A DNA stretch of 64,000 nt, from positions 17,660,213-17,724,212 of the forward strand of contig OZ234493.1 of assembly GCA_965153455.1 (NCBI GenBank), given 5' to 3'. Origin of the DNA: Sphagnum compactum (Eukaryota > Bryophyta > Sphagnopsida > Sphagnales). Shown here piece by piece: positions 23,909-35,500 of this stretch. The translations under genes were made by a program, and so were the position numbers. The notes under the pieces are model-generated. The model saw only the letters and a program-made list of their open reading frames with translations. It was not told the origin of the DNA and did not search any database. The stretch's first letter is position 1. Every line of letters starts with the position of its first letter.

Positions 23909-25862
23909 ATGCCTGAGGTTTGATCTCTCTTTTTTCTTTCTCTCTGCTCACTCTGTTTGATCTGATTTGTTTTACAAACAAATCATGGTTTTTCAATCTT
24001 GAGTTTTCTTCTTCCTCCTTCCTTCCTTCAAAAACAACAACTGTTTTTTTTTCTATGAGAAAAAAATTGGTTTTGCAATTCAATTTGTAGTGGAATCTGT
24101 GAAGAAGCAAAGCTCAGATGAAAAAAAAACTTGTATTAAATTCCAAGAGGAGAGAGAGAGAGACAGAGAGAGAGTGAGAGATTTTCTCTGTACTCTGGTT
24201 TCTTAGCTATGTGTGCATGTGTGTATGAACATTGCATGTGTGTGTGTGTTTTCTATCTCATGCTTGGGGTGTGTGTGTGCACATGCTGGATGTGGGTCTG
24301 CATGTGTGCTTGGAACTAAATTTGTTTGGAGTTTTGTTGTTGCAGACGGATATAAAGACGGTGGTACTAAGGGTAATGATGCACTGTGAAGGATGTGCAA
24401 GTACTGTGAAAAGAGCAGTCAAAAGGATACCAGGTAGGTACATACATCATACATCTCTATTTGCAATGGGAGGAGAGAGTGCAAAGGGATTGGAGATTTT
24501 GGAGACTTTTAATTCTTTTTCTTCTTTTTTCAGGGTGGGGTGATTGATCTAAGAAGGTTCTTGGCTGGGTTTTGTGTTTGATTGAACCATGAAACAAAAC
24601 AACAGGAATGACATCCTATCAAGTGGATTTTGCGGGACAAAAGGTGACAGTGATTGGAGCTGTGAAACCTGAAGAAGTTTTTCGCCGGGTTGCTAAAACT
24701 GGGAAGTACACTGAGTTTTGGCCAGAGGAGCCAAAGAAAGTGGCAGCTGCTAAAAAGGAGGAAAAGAAAGAGGAGAAGCAGCAGCAGCAACCCAAAGAAG
24801 AGAAAAAGGAAGAGAAGAAGAAAGAAGACAACAAGAAAGACGACAAGAAGGTTGAAGACAACAACAACAAGAAGGAGAAGAAGAAGACTGAAGAGAAGAA
24901 GGAAGAGAAGAAAGAAGACAATAAAAAGAAGGGAGCTGATCAACCCAAGAAGAAGGAGGAGAACAAAACTGAGGGAGCTGCTAAAGATGAGAAGAAGAAG
25001 GTACAAAGGTTTTCTTATCACACTTGTTTTGTGCCTTCAGAAAATTGTTTGATCCAATTGGGACATTGCAAAAGTTGTGTTTTGTTATCACACTTTTGTG
25101 CCTTTGGAAATTGTTTGATTGAATTCGGTTGTAGCAAAAATCCTTTTCCTCATTCACCCATCATTGTTCTATAGATTTTCTTTCACCCATCTTTCACGAT
25201 CTTTTTTGCAACCCACATCTCACCCACATCTCACACAAAGTACTTTGCCATGCCCTTGAGTCTTGATCAAACTCAAAGTTTCTAAACTTGATTGATTTCA
25301 AAGTCTCATACTTGATTGATTTTAGAATTGATTTTAGTTTGTGACCTTGATGTATTTCTCAACTTGTAGATGGATTTTGGTAACAATTTTTCGAGCGTGA
25401 TTTTGATCTAGCAATTCAAACACAAAGAGGGCATTTTTTTAGTTTGTATGTGCTTTTACAAATCTATAAAAACAAATTGCCAATTTCTTGAGTTCAAATG
25501 CATTCATGTTCCACTAACACAATATGGTGATATTGTAACTTTGTTAGGAGTCCAATGCGGAGGTAAAGAAAGAGGAGAAAAAAGAGGAAACTCCTAAAAG
25601 TGGAGGAGGAGGAGATGGGGGAGGAGGAGGTGGGGGAGGGAAGAAGAAGAAAAAAGGAGGAGGAGATGGAGGAGGCAAGGAGGAATCACCAAAGGAGGAA
25701 AAAAAGAAAGAGAAGAAGAAGGAAGAAAGCAAGGAAGAGAAGAAAGAGGAGAAGAGTACAAAGAAAAAAGAGGAAAAGAAAGTCGAAGAGCCTTATAAAG
25801 AAGATCCATACCCCGTTACATTTGTGCTTGGACCAGATTATACTCGATACTATTACTATTAG
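23909..25862 (+). CDS. Heavy-metal-associated (HMA) domain protein with Lys/Glu-rich tail, no CaaX box
   Basis: This is a predicted metal-binding protein of the plant HPP/HIPP group. Four exons join in phase to 268 residues: 23909-23917 (only Met-Pro-Glu), 24346-24433, 24606-25000 and 25548-25862 (TAG). Residues 4 to about 65 form one HMA fold with the metal-binding MHCEGCAS motif (Cys-x-x-Cys), preceded by a VVLRV strand and followed by VDFAGQKVTVIGAVKPEEV. Residues 75-165 are almost entirely Lys, Glu and Asp. The last exon has a poly-Gly stretch and more Lys/Glu, ending in PVTFVLGPDYTRYYYY. HIPPs end in an isoprenylation CaaX box, which this lacks, so HPP is the better name. The three-codon first exon is inferred from ATGCCTGAG followed by GT. 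That micro-exon is less sure than the rest; the domain itself is clear. Confidence 0.85.
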
Positions 25863-27439
25863 AAAAACAAAACAAGCTTCAAAAAGATAAAGAGAGAGAA
25901 CGTTCCATTAGAATTCAAAAGTTTTTATAAGAGCTTTCAAGCCTCTCACCAAATAGTTTGATGAAATGAGCACTAGCCTTATGAGCACGCATGCAAAAGA
26001 GACATGGAAAAGAATGTAGGAAAATGCTCATTTGATGGATCATTACCAAATAATTCCCTCAAAGTACAAGTTTCCTCCTTGTAGAAGAAGGTGAGTCTCT
26101 TATAGATATTGTTTGTTTTTCAAGTTTGAAAAATAAAGTAGATTTGGATGTTGTAGAATAGTGATTATATAGTAGAGCTTTTGGTAATTAACATTGCTTA
26201 GTTGCAATGAAGGTGATGGGAGTACTGCAATGTTGAAATTTGAGAGAGACCCATTTTAATGACATTCTCATTGTGTGTGCCTTCTTTGGTTTGTTGGTCC
26301 TTGCATATATTTGTTGGTAGATTTTTTTGCCTATCGACATGCAAAATGTTTGCATTTTACTTGTATTGAAAAAAGCTAAATGGACTTAGAGGGAGTGGTG
26401 ATGAGGGCAATAGAAATTATCTTCAAATATTTGTCTTTTTTTGAACTTTCCCTTGGCCAGCTTTTTGCTTTGGGTGAAACCCAAACTTCTTCAGGGGTTT
26501 TACTAGCCATCAAGAATTTAGCTTCTATCTCATGGGATGAATTTTACACATCAGCCATGAATGAACCTACTTGCTTATCAGAAGTCCAGGGCTCCCATTT
26601 GTCATACCTATTGATTCTTGAGGCAATGAATAATCATACCTAGATCCACATCTACACAATGGGCAGGTGCATTTGAGATCGTGGGTCTAGAAGATTGATT
26701 TTAAGTGTATATCATGCGAAGAAGAAGTTTTGAACCCAAACAAAAAAAAAAGAGACAAAAAAAATTCCAAGTTAAAATATCCAAAGAAAGAAACATTGGT
26801 TGAAGAAATAGAAAACAACCTACTACCCATTTCAATACCTGCTGCTGATTGAGTTACTAGGTTGTTGCAGATGGGCATTTCTCTTTCTCTCACACAATGC
26901 TGAAACACAAAATTGAGGAGCTCTGGAAGGGATGGTGGTGGAACCAGTACAAAAACATTTGTACATAATTGTGTAAATAATTTGAATGTAATTTGCTGTT
27001 TTGATATGCTTTTTTTTAGTATAGATTCCAAATAAGAATTTTGCAGAGAGTTTTTTTAGAAAAAAAACAAGCTTCCATGTGAACAATCATCCTGGAACAT
27101 GGATTGATTGAATGGCGGTGGATTCCCCTTGAATTCCTCAATTCCTCAAAAAATCGTCAAAGAATTAATACTATGTAGAAGATCTAATGTTCTTGTTTAT
27201 TCCTTTCACTCCGTGAGTTCAGCTGAACCCAAGTTTTGCACAAAAGATCAGAGGAAAAAGCTGGCTGGTTTTGGACACTTCAATAGAGGAGTTTGCAGTT
27301 CACGCCCCTCGGTTACCTCTCCCATAACAGAGCATCTAATCCTTGCTGCCAGAGAGAGAAAGGACGTGCAAAAGATCTCACTGAGTTTTCCAGTCTGCAA
27401 AAAGTAGATACAACACTTGCAGTTGTTGATGATGATGAT
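25863..27439. other. 3' flank of HMA-domain gene and spacer
   Basis: The first few hundred bases are probably the 3' untranslated region and terminator of the HMA gene. An 87-codon open frame at 26380-26643 has no recognised domain. No other gene is supported. Confidence 0.4.
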
Positions 27440-27840
27440 GATGACGATGATCAATTCACACATCTGCTGGATTTTTTTCTGCTGAAAATTCCCACAAAAA
27501 TCTCCCCAAAATAAACCCAACCCAATCAATCAATCTTTCACAACTTCATATTCACACATCTGCTGAAATTCTTTTTCTGCTGAAAATTCCCACAAAAATC
27601 TCTCCCCCAAAAAAACCAACCCAATCCTTCAATCTTTCCCAACTTCATATTCACACATCTGCTGTAATTCTTTTTTTCTGCTGAAAATTCCCACAAAAAT
27701 CTCCCCCCAAAAAAACCAACCCAATCCTTCAATCTTTCCCAACTTCATATTCACACATCTGCTGTAATTCTTTTTCAGCTGAAATTCCCACAAAAATCTC
27801 CCAAGGAAAACCCAACCCAAATCAATCTTTCACAACTCCA
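27440..27840 (+). repeat. Minisatellite, unit about 95 bp, four copies plus decayed flanking copies
   Basis: Each unit reads CACACATCTGCTG, then TTTTTCTGCTGAAAATTCCC, then ACAAAAATCTCCCC, then AACCCAACCCAATC, then CAATCTTTCACAACTTCAT. Successive units begin near 27457, 27552, 27652 and 27750. Weaker copies continue to about 28110. The parallel open frames on the minus strand are artefacts of the repeat. Confidence 0.85.
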
Positions 27841-28435
27841 TCTTTTGTACCCAAAATTTTCTTCATTCTTTCAAGTTCACTGGCTAGATGTGATTCAGAA
27901 GAATTCAACAATTTTTTTAAAAGAATCAACTCACTCACACACTCCCACAACAAAAAATCAATCAAAAATCACTAAAATGATTGTTTGCAGAAATTGCCAA
28001 CAAAATCTCCAAAAAAAACCAACCCAAATCGATCAATCTTCACAACTTCATCTTTTCTACCCAAGAATTTCTTCACTCATCAATTTCCCTTGCTAGATTT
28101 GGTTCAAAGGAATTCAATTTTAAAAAAAGACAACCAAGTCACTCACACAACAAAAAAAAAACCAAATTGCTTCATTCCTCTAATCACTACTACTAGTAAT
28201 TTTAGAGAAGCCTCTCATTGGGAACTAATTTTAAAGACCCAAAAAAACAATTTTAGTTAAACTACCAAAAATCTATTAGTAATTTTGGAGAAACTCCATG
28301 AGCACACACCCATGTCATGTAGTATAATACAGCACAACAAGAACAAGAAATCCACGCACACTTCATCACAAAGATCCCAAACATGTAACCTTTGCATGTC
28401 TCTTCATAAACAAAAGGGTGGGTAATAATAAATTG
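27841..28435. other. Decayed minisatellite and spacer
   Basis: Weak matches to the upstream 95-bp unit persist to about 28110, for example around 27995-28065. Beyond that the sequence is AT-rich with nothing recognised. Confidence 0.4.
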
Positions 28436-29165
28436 CTCTTGCATGTTGAACTTTAAGATTTGCATCCACGTGATGTTTTTGAATTCCAAATCTTAGCATA
28501 AATCTCAAACATAAACCTAGAACCCAATAGATGGCGGCACAATCAATTGGTTGACCTTCAAAATCCAACTTCAATCTCCACTATGTTTGTTTTGAGGGTT
28601 GTGTTCTTCCAAAACAAGCGGTTTGTCGCATAATGGATTTGTCCTTTATGGCAAAGGTCAAGCAAATCAAGACAAATTATGAAACAATGTAACATGATGA
28701 TTAGTAGGTGATTTGAATGCAAAATGAATTTATCAAAGAAAGTAGAGTACAAAGTACAATCATGGTCTATACTTGTCGCATAGGTTTAGGGTTTAATAGT
28801 GATATAATTGTTCTTGGATGTTGAACTTCAAAGATTTTGCATCCACGTAATGTTGTTGGATTCCAAATCTTAGCAACTAGAACATAAACTTGGAAGTTGA
28901 TACAAAGGTGACAAAACTAATGGTTGACCTTCATATTCAACCTCCACTAATGTGTTTGTTCAAGGGGTTTGTGTTCTTCCAAAAAAATAAGTGGCTTGTC
29001 ATGTAATGGTTTTGTCCTTATGGCAAAGGTCAAACAAAATCATGAAATATTACCGAACCATGTGATATGGCAAGGTCAAGCAAAATCATGAGAGATTACA
29101 AATACATAACATGATTAGTAGATGATTTGAATCCAAAATGAATCTATCAAAGAAAGTAACATGCA
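28436..29165 (+). repeat. Direct duplication of about 340 bp
   Basis: 28436-28765 and 28812-29165 share, in order, TTTGCATCCACGT, GGTTGACCTTCA, GTGTTCTTCCAAAA, TATGGCAAAGGTCAA, GATGATTTGAAT and ATCAAAGAAAGTA. The second copy carries an extra internal repeat of GGCAAGGTCAAGCAAAATCATGA (about 29020-29095). Divergence is substantial, so the duplication is old. Confidence 0.75.
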
Positions 29166-32100
29166 AAATAAACATAGGTCTACAATTGTCACACACTAAT
29201 TGGTTTCCATTTGAAGCCAAAATTATATCCCGATTAGACATGGATTCAATGCAAAGTCAACAAAATGCATTGAAAATGTTACATATGGAGGAGAAGCACA
29301 TATATTGGGTTAAAAAACCTTAAATTCTAAACCCTAAGCTCAATCGCTACTATCCTTGAACCCCTTGTGGCATGAGACTTTGTTTCTAGCTTGTTGCAAT
29401 ATTTTATGAACCTTAAACCCTAAACTTGATCACTAATATCATTAAGTTTAGTGTTTAAGGTTCATAAAATATGTACCTTAAAATATGTACATTTAAAAAT
29501 ATATATTTAAATATGTATCATTCCGTGTGATACTTTGACTCCATCTTGTTGCAACATTTGTTATCATTCAATGTGCTTTGAAGTAAATGTCTTTGGTTGG
29601 TTGTGGAAGTAATTGAGTCAGATTTTGTTGGAGATTTCAAAATAAATTTAAAATACCATATAAATTTATTTGACAACTTATAAAAAATAACATGTCAAAA
29701 ATCTGAAATATAGTAAATTTATTATAATAAAATCATTACATCCCATTTTATTAATTTTCTAGACCAAGATCACACTTGGATGGACATAACCTCGACAAAT
29801 TGAAAAATGATTTGAAAAGTTCAATAAAAAAAATTAGATAAAATTGATCCAAAACTATATAATAAATAAATAAATAGATAAAAATAATCTATTATTGAGA
29901 TGTTTCAAACATCCTTTGTGCAATCGCATGTAATTGGTCCAACTTTTTCAAAATTTGCATTGATTGTTGAAAATACTTGAAATTATTGTTGGTGAAAATG
30001 ATGTTTCAACTAGGTGTATTGATGGAATTGCATGAAGCACATCCATCGTAGGGTGTGTTTCTTGGAATTCTAGCTCTATGTTCCACCTTCCCATCTTAAA
30101 CACATAACATTTGTCAACATAATGGTCCATAATGTTTGCAATGTATGTGGTCACCACATAATGTGCATATGGGAACTAAGTGTTGTAGGCATTGTCCCAT
30201 GAAGCATTGTCCATCAAATCTTGTAATTATATGAATGGTTTAAAAGGAAATAAGAAGGATTTACATGAGAACTCTCTTTTATTTGCATTGAGGTCATTGT
30301 GGGTGAAGTAAACAATCATCGTTATAATGATGTTTATAAACATGTGTTTCTTGGAGAGTAACACCTAATGTGTCAAATGTTGTGGGTCTTCTAGTATTAT
30401 GCTTCAATTTGACAATCTAAAGTGATGTTTAAGTAGGTCTTTATTATAATAAAACACATTTATTCAATATATACATCTTGTTGCTAGAATGTTAGATGGA
30501 ATCCAATGCAATATCAAGGTGCAAATGGTTTTTTTTTGTAGATTGTAAACATGTGGAAATTTTGTCATATGTTGGATGATTTTCATCTATGAAGTCCATT
30601 AGGTCATTCATTTTTGGATTCATGGCATCTATAACAACCAAATATTTTAAAGTTGTCAACATCTAGAGTTTTATTTTATGAAAGTGTTGATGATAGGCAA
30701 ATGATTATCAATATTAATCAACTTCATATTTAATTGGTCGAATAAGGTGATGTCATTTAATTGAATGATTTCGTATAATTGGTTGTGTGTTTTATAAAAC
30801 ACAAGAAATTCTCGAATGTGCATTAGATTTTTTAAATATTTGTTACAAATAGAACTAGGTTGTCCTCATTGGACATGGAAATGTAATGTCAATATCTGAC
30901 AAGGTGGATAGAAGAGTAGCAAGACAAAGTAGGTTGAGTTTATTAAGACTTATGAAAAATTTGAATTGAGGTTTATGTGCAAACTTGAAAAGGATTTATA
31001 AAGGATGGCTATACATATTACAAGGAACAGTAATACTATTGTGAGGAAGTCAAAGCTTATGGGAAGAGTTAGAATAATATTTTTGAACTAATATGATAAA
31101 TTTTGTACTCATTTTGTGTTTTTTTTTCTATTCCATATGGGTTTGTTCTATGTTCAAATCACTACATATGCAATAATTATGCAAATATGTACTTTGGAAT
31201 GTATTTTGTGTTGGGTTTTACTTTTGATTTTTATAATTGTTATACAAACTTTGTATGTTTGAAAATAATATGTTAAAGTACAAAATTCAAAAATAAAACA
31301 AGGTCAAAATATTAGCATCCACCAATATTCATTGGGCATTTTCATCATCTTTGCATCATGAAAGCACCTACCATAGTGAATTATATTGCACAATCTTTAC
31401 AAAAGTTTCGTGAAACAAATAGTTGTGAGTCCATTAACATTTCATACAAGTGACCTTTCAATATATCAAATATACTTTTACATGATTGTAATGTGATGAG
31501 TGCATTGACATAATGATGTCATTACAAAATCCATCTAAATGTTTGATGACCATATATTATGTGGCAATTCATCTATGTTGTGTGAAATCCACTTGATGTA
31601 GCTTAGGTTGGCAGTTTGTGTATGTTTTTGTTCATAAAAAATTAACAACGATATTCACAAATGTGAAGATATTCTTGGAACTGTTGTTGATGCATGTTCA
31701 TTGATTGAAACCATGTTGGTTTAACATCAAACCTCAATTTTGATTATTTATGGAAAAATAAATAATTTGGAGAGGCAAGTTAGAGGTTGGTGGCACCTTT
31801 CATATGGATAGAATTCCCTTTATCATAATTTGGCATTCATGTAATATGCATGATTATTAAACATTCATGTTGTGGTTTCATCCATATAATATAAGATATT
31901 GGTTATGTTTATGGTAATTTGATGTTACTATAATATGTGTGATTACCACATTCAAGGATAAAAGCTTATTGGAAAAACCATATTGTGTCATATTGAAAGA
32001 TTAATAATACATGATGGCATTTTTTTCTTGATGTTGTCAACTAATGCTTGGAATTGACTTCACTTCTTTAAGCCAAGATGATCCATGCTTTTAAATTTGT

Positions 32101-32579
32101 CCTTCCATTTTAATCATAAACTAAATTGACATTTTCTAAACTAATTGGGCTGGACATTTGAGATAAATATGGCCTACAAAAAATAAAAATATAATATTAA
32201 ATTTATGATCAAATGTAAACAAATTTGAGTTGAAATTAATTTAATTGCTAGATTATGAAGAAATGTTTTTTGAAGTCACCATTTTAATTAAATATTGGGT
32301 TATAACATGTTAACAAACAATAACATGAAACCTAAACTATTTTAATGTCTTTTCTAATTTGTAACCAAATTTGGTTGAATTTTCTTTTAGATAATCACCA
32401 ATGTCCCACCTATGTCACATATTTGGGGAAAAAAAAAACACTACTTGTGGAAGTCATTATTAGATTCACTTTCAATCCAATGTGCATGCTTTTGAACTTG
32501 ACATGAAAGGTAGAAAAAATATTTGAATTTTTACCATAGTTTCAATTTGGTCCATGAATGTTCACTGGGTGTTTATTAT
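29166..32579. other. AT-rich spacer, no gene seen
   Basis: No exon chain or domain is visible on either strand. A 69-codon minus-strand open frame at 29948-30157 is less simple than its surroundings but matches no family I recognise. Old transposon remnants are possible. Confidence 0.4.
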
Positions 32580-35500
32580 TCTTTTTTAAAATGGAGGAAA
32601 TCCATTGCAAACAAAAAAGGGCAGGTACAACATAGGCCGAAGAGAGCACCCTGCGCCCCCCCCCCTACAAAGGACAACAAAACATTAATCAACTAAGTTA
32701 ATTAATTTGGGTAATTAGTAATTCCACCTAATATTATGATTGTCTTTGGCACAAAGAATGAAATGTGAACATCACTTTCTATCAAAGTTTTCCAAGTAGG
32801 CCTTCTTGGTAGCAAGCATCTTGGTTACTACAAGAATCGTTTCTTAATCTAGTTTGCCATTGGCCACAATGCCCTCCCAAATCAACAACCCTAACATGTA
32901 ATCAAAGAAAACTTGATCATTGAAGATCCTTTCATTGTATTCAATCCACATGCTCCAAATGATTATCCCTTTTAAGGATGACTATATGGAAGAGATGCCT
33001 TGTAGGTTCAAGGAAGTTTTTTTATTGAATAAACATTGAATGTTTGGCCTTGTTGTGGATGCTTGAATCGATGGAGAATGGAAGTTGCACAAGCCCATGC
33101 CAATTTTGTTGTAGGACATTTGCAAAAAAATTATGGGGTCATCAAATTAGTGATCACATAGGGGACAATTAACCTCTACCCCATTGCAAACATGTGTTTT
33201 CTACACATTCACACATTATGGTTTTATGGGATAAGGCCCAAATGAACCCAACATCTTCCTTAGCTCGACTTTTCTTCCAAACCTCATTCCACTTGATCTT
33301 GTAAATCAAAGGCAAAACATTGGGCCACTTTTATAGGATTCTTTCTAACAAGGATGATTTGTTAAGCCACTTCCACCCTTTTTTTAATGTGTAGTTCATC
33401 AACAACAATCCATCCACCCACTGCCATTGTTTTGGATCAAAGTGAAGTTCATTCGAGCACCCATGAAAGAGGTGGAAAGGCTCATTGTTTGAACCTCTTT
33501 TAAGTGAATAGATGTGCTTGTAGTTGATTCCTCGTAGTAGTTCTTTTCATGGCTATCAAGGTGTATAAAACTAATGTTAAGGGATTAGATAAGTTCTCAT
33601 CCTTGTCATAACAATTTGGCAAAAAAAAATTCGTTGTGCACAACATCAATCTTGGGACCAAGTTATGGTTAATGTATAGGACAAGCCATTCTTTGACAAT
33701 TGTTTGCTTCATTGGGGAATAAAACTTAAAAATTCTAGCTTTCAAATAAATTTTCGATGATTCCTTCCCAAATGCAACAGTCCCCTTCCTCTGGCTAATA
33801 AGTATATTTCACCTCAAACCATCTTTTCCATTGTTGGACTCGTGCATTCCAGAGGTCACCCATAGTTTGAACACCATTTTGATGCAATTGTTCAACCCTT
33901 ATTATCAAAATCCCAAACTCATGACCCTTGAAACTTGTTGACCACTAGAACCTCACTTTTTTTAATGACATCAAGAAACATGGGTGGATTACACAACATT
34001 AATTTACACAAAGTTTCCATCCTTCGGAAAATTGGGTTCACATCCTTAAACCTATTACATGATTTTTTGAACAAACATCCAATGAATGTCAAAGGTCCAT
34101 TGTTTATGTTTGGATGGACATGTTTTGTTCATACAATATTTCAAAAGAAGCTTGAAATTTGATTATCTTGGTTCAAACACTTTAAGGATCCAAATTTTTT
34201 TAAACCTCCAATCTTTCATTTAACATAACAATCTACCACGTGGACTCTAGCTCTTGTGGTGTTCTCTTGTCCACACGACAAGTAATTTTGAAGAGTTGCC
34301 TTGGATTTACAAATTGCTTTAATTGAACTTGTGAAATTGTTATGAAAAACAAAAAATTGGAAGATAACATTAAATTTATGATGATCTAATTATTAGAAAC
34401 TGAACGAGAGAGGAACAAACTCTAGTACTTTAGCTTCTTCCTAATCTTGCCAATGAGGAAAGAATTCACATTGTGGATTTATGGGTTTAGCCAAAGGCAA
34501 TACCTAGTAATTTCAAAAGTTCCCATGTTGTTGCCCATTTCCATTTTAAATTATGTAACTAGTCTAAGCATGCTAGGTAGTGATTTGTTCCTTTTCAATG
34601 TTTATCCCATGAAAACCTTAAATTGTTTAAAGAACAATCATCTTTCCCCACATTCTAGGCAACTTTCAAGGTATCCCAAGCCATTTTTTCAACTTTCGAC
34701 ATCAATATTCCACATGTGAATGATTTATTTATAGGGGCCTCCACCATGTTGAAATCACTTCATAGAAGTCATCTACAATCTTTTGGTAGCACCTCTCTTA
34801 AATGCTCCCATAACTTATAATAGCCTAGAAAATCATTGGGGGTGTAAAACCCCTACCATTGGGGGTGTAGTTAGTTTTTACTATGGGGGTATCCCAATAA
34901 TCCTAATTATGGGTAGTACATTTACCTACTACCTTCACATTTGGAGGTGACACCCACTAGTTCTAGTTAGTTTCTAGGAGGGTTGGTAAAATTTCAACTA
35001 ATTACTTCTAGAAGGTAATAATTGGCTAACTACTAGCATATAATTAATATAGTGGAGATTGTTATCACTAGTTACTTTATTGGGGGCTTTGTAGGGATTT
35101 AAGGGGGAGCAATCCCTTTATTTCCTCTCTCTTTCTTGGTTTTTGTTTTTTTTTTGAAGGTTCACTTATCATTTTATTTTTCCTCTCTTTTCTCTTTTAT
35201 TTGTAATCTTCTTTTTGCTTAGAAATATTTTCCCTACCTCTTTATTCTTAGACCATGAGATAATTACCCTTTTGGTTTTAGAATGTATAGGGGACAATAA
35301 TCCCTTTTTGTGAGGTTTATGGATGGGTTAAAGTAAAAAAAAAGGTTGGTTTTCTTTTATTTCTTATTGTTTGTTGGTTCTCTATATGTTTCTTGGGTGT
35401 TTGAGTGGTAAATGTATGGCAATAGGGAGGACACCAAGGGGGTAATAGGACTAGGAAGGCGGGGTGGGCATCAAATATTTACTATCCCCATAAAAATTAG

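Noticed and set aside
24530-25021. Long minus-strand ORFs opposite the HMA gene tail
   Set aside because: They are the antisense of the GAA/AAG-rich coding tract, giving Leu/Phe/Ser repeats. No independent evidence of a gene.
27538-27820. Parallel minus-strand ORFs of about 64 codons
   Set aside because: Antisense reading of the 95-bp minisatellite.
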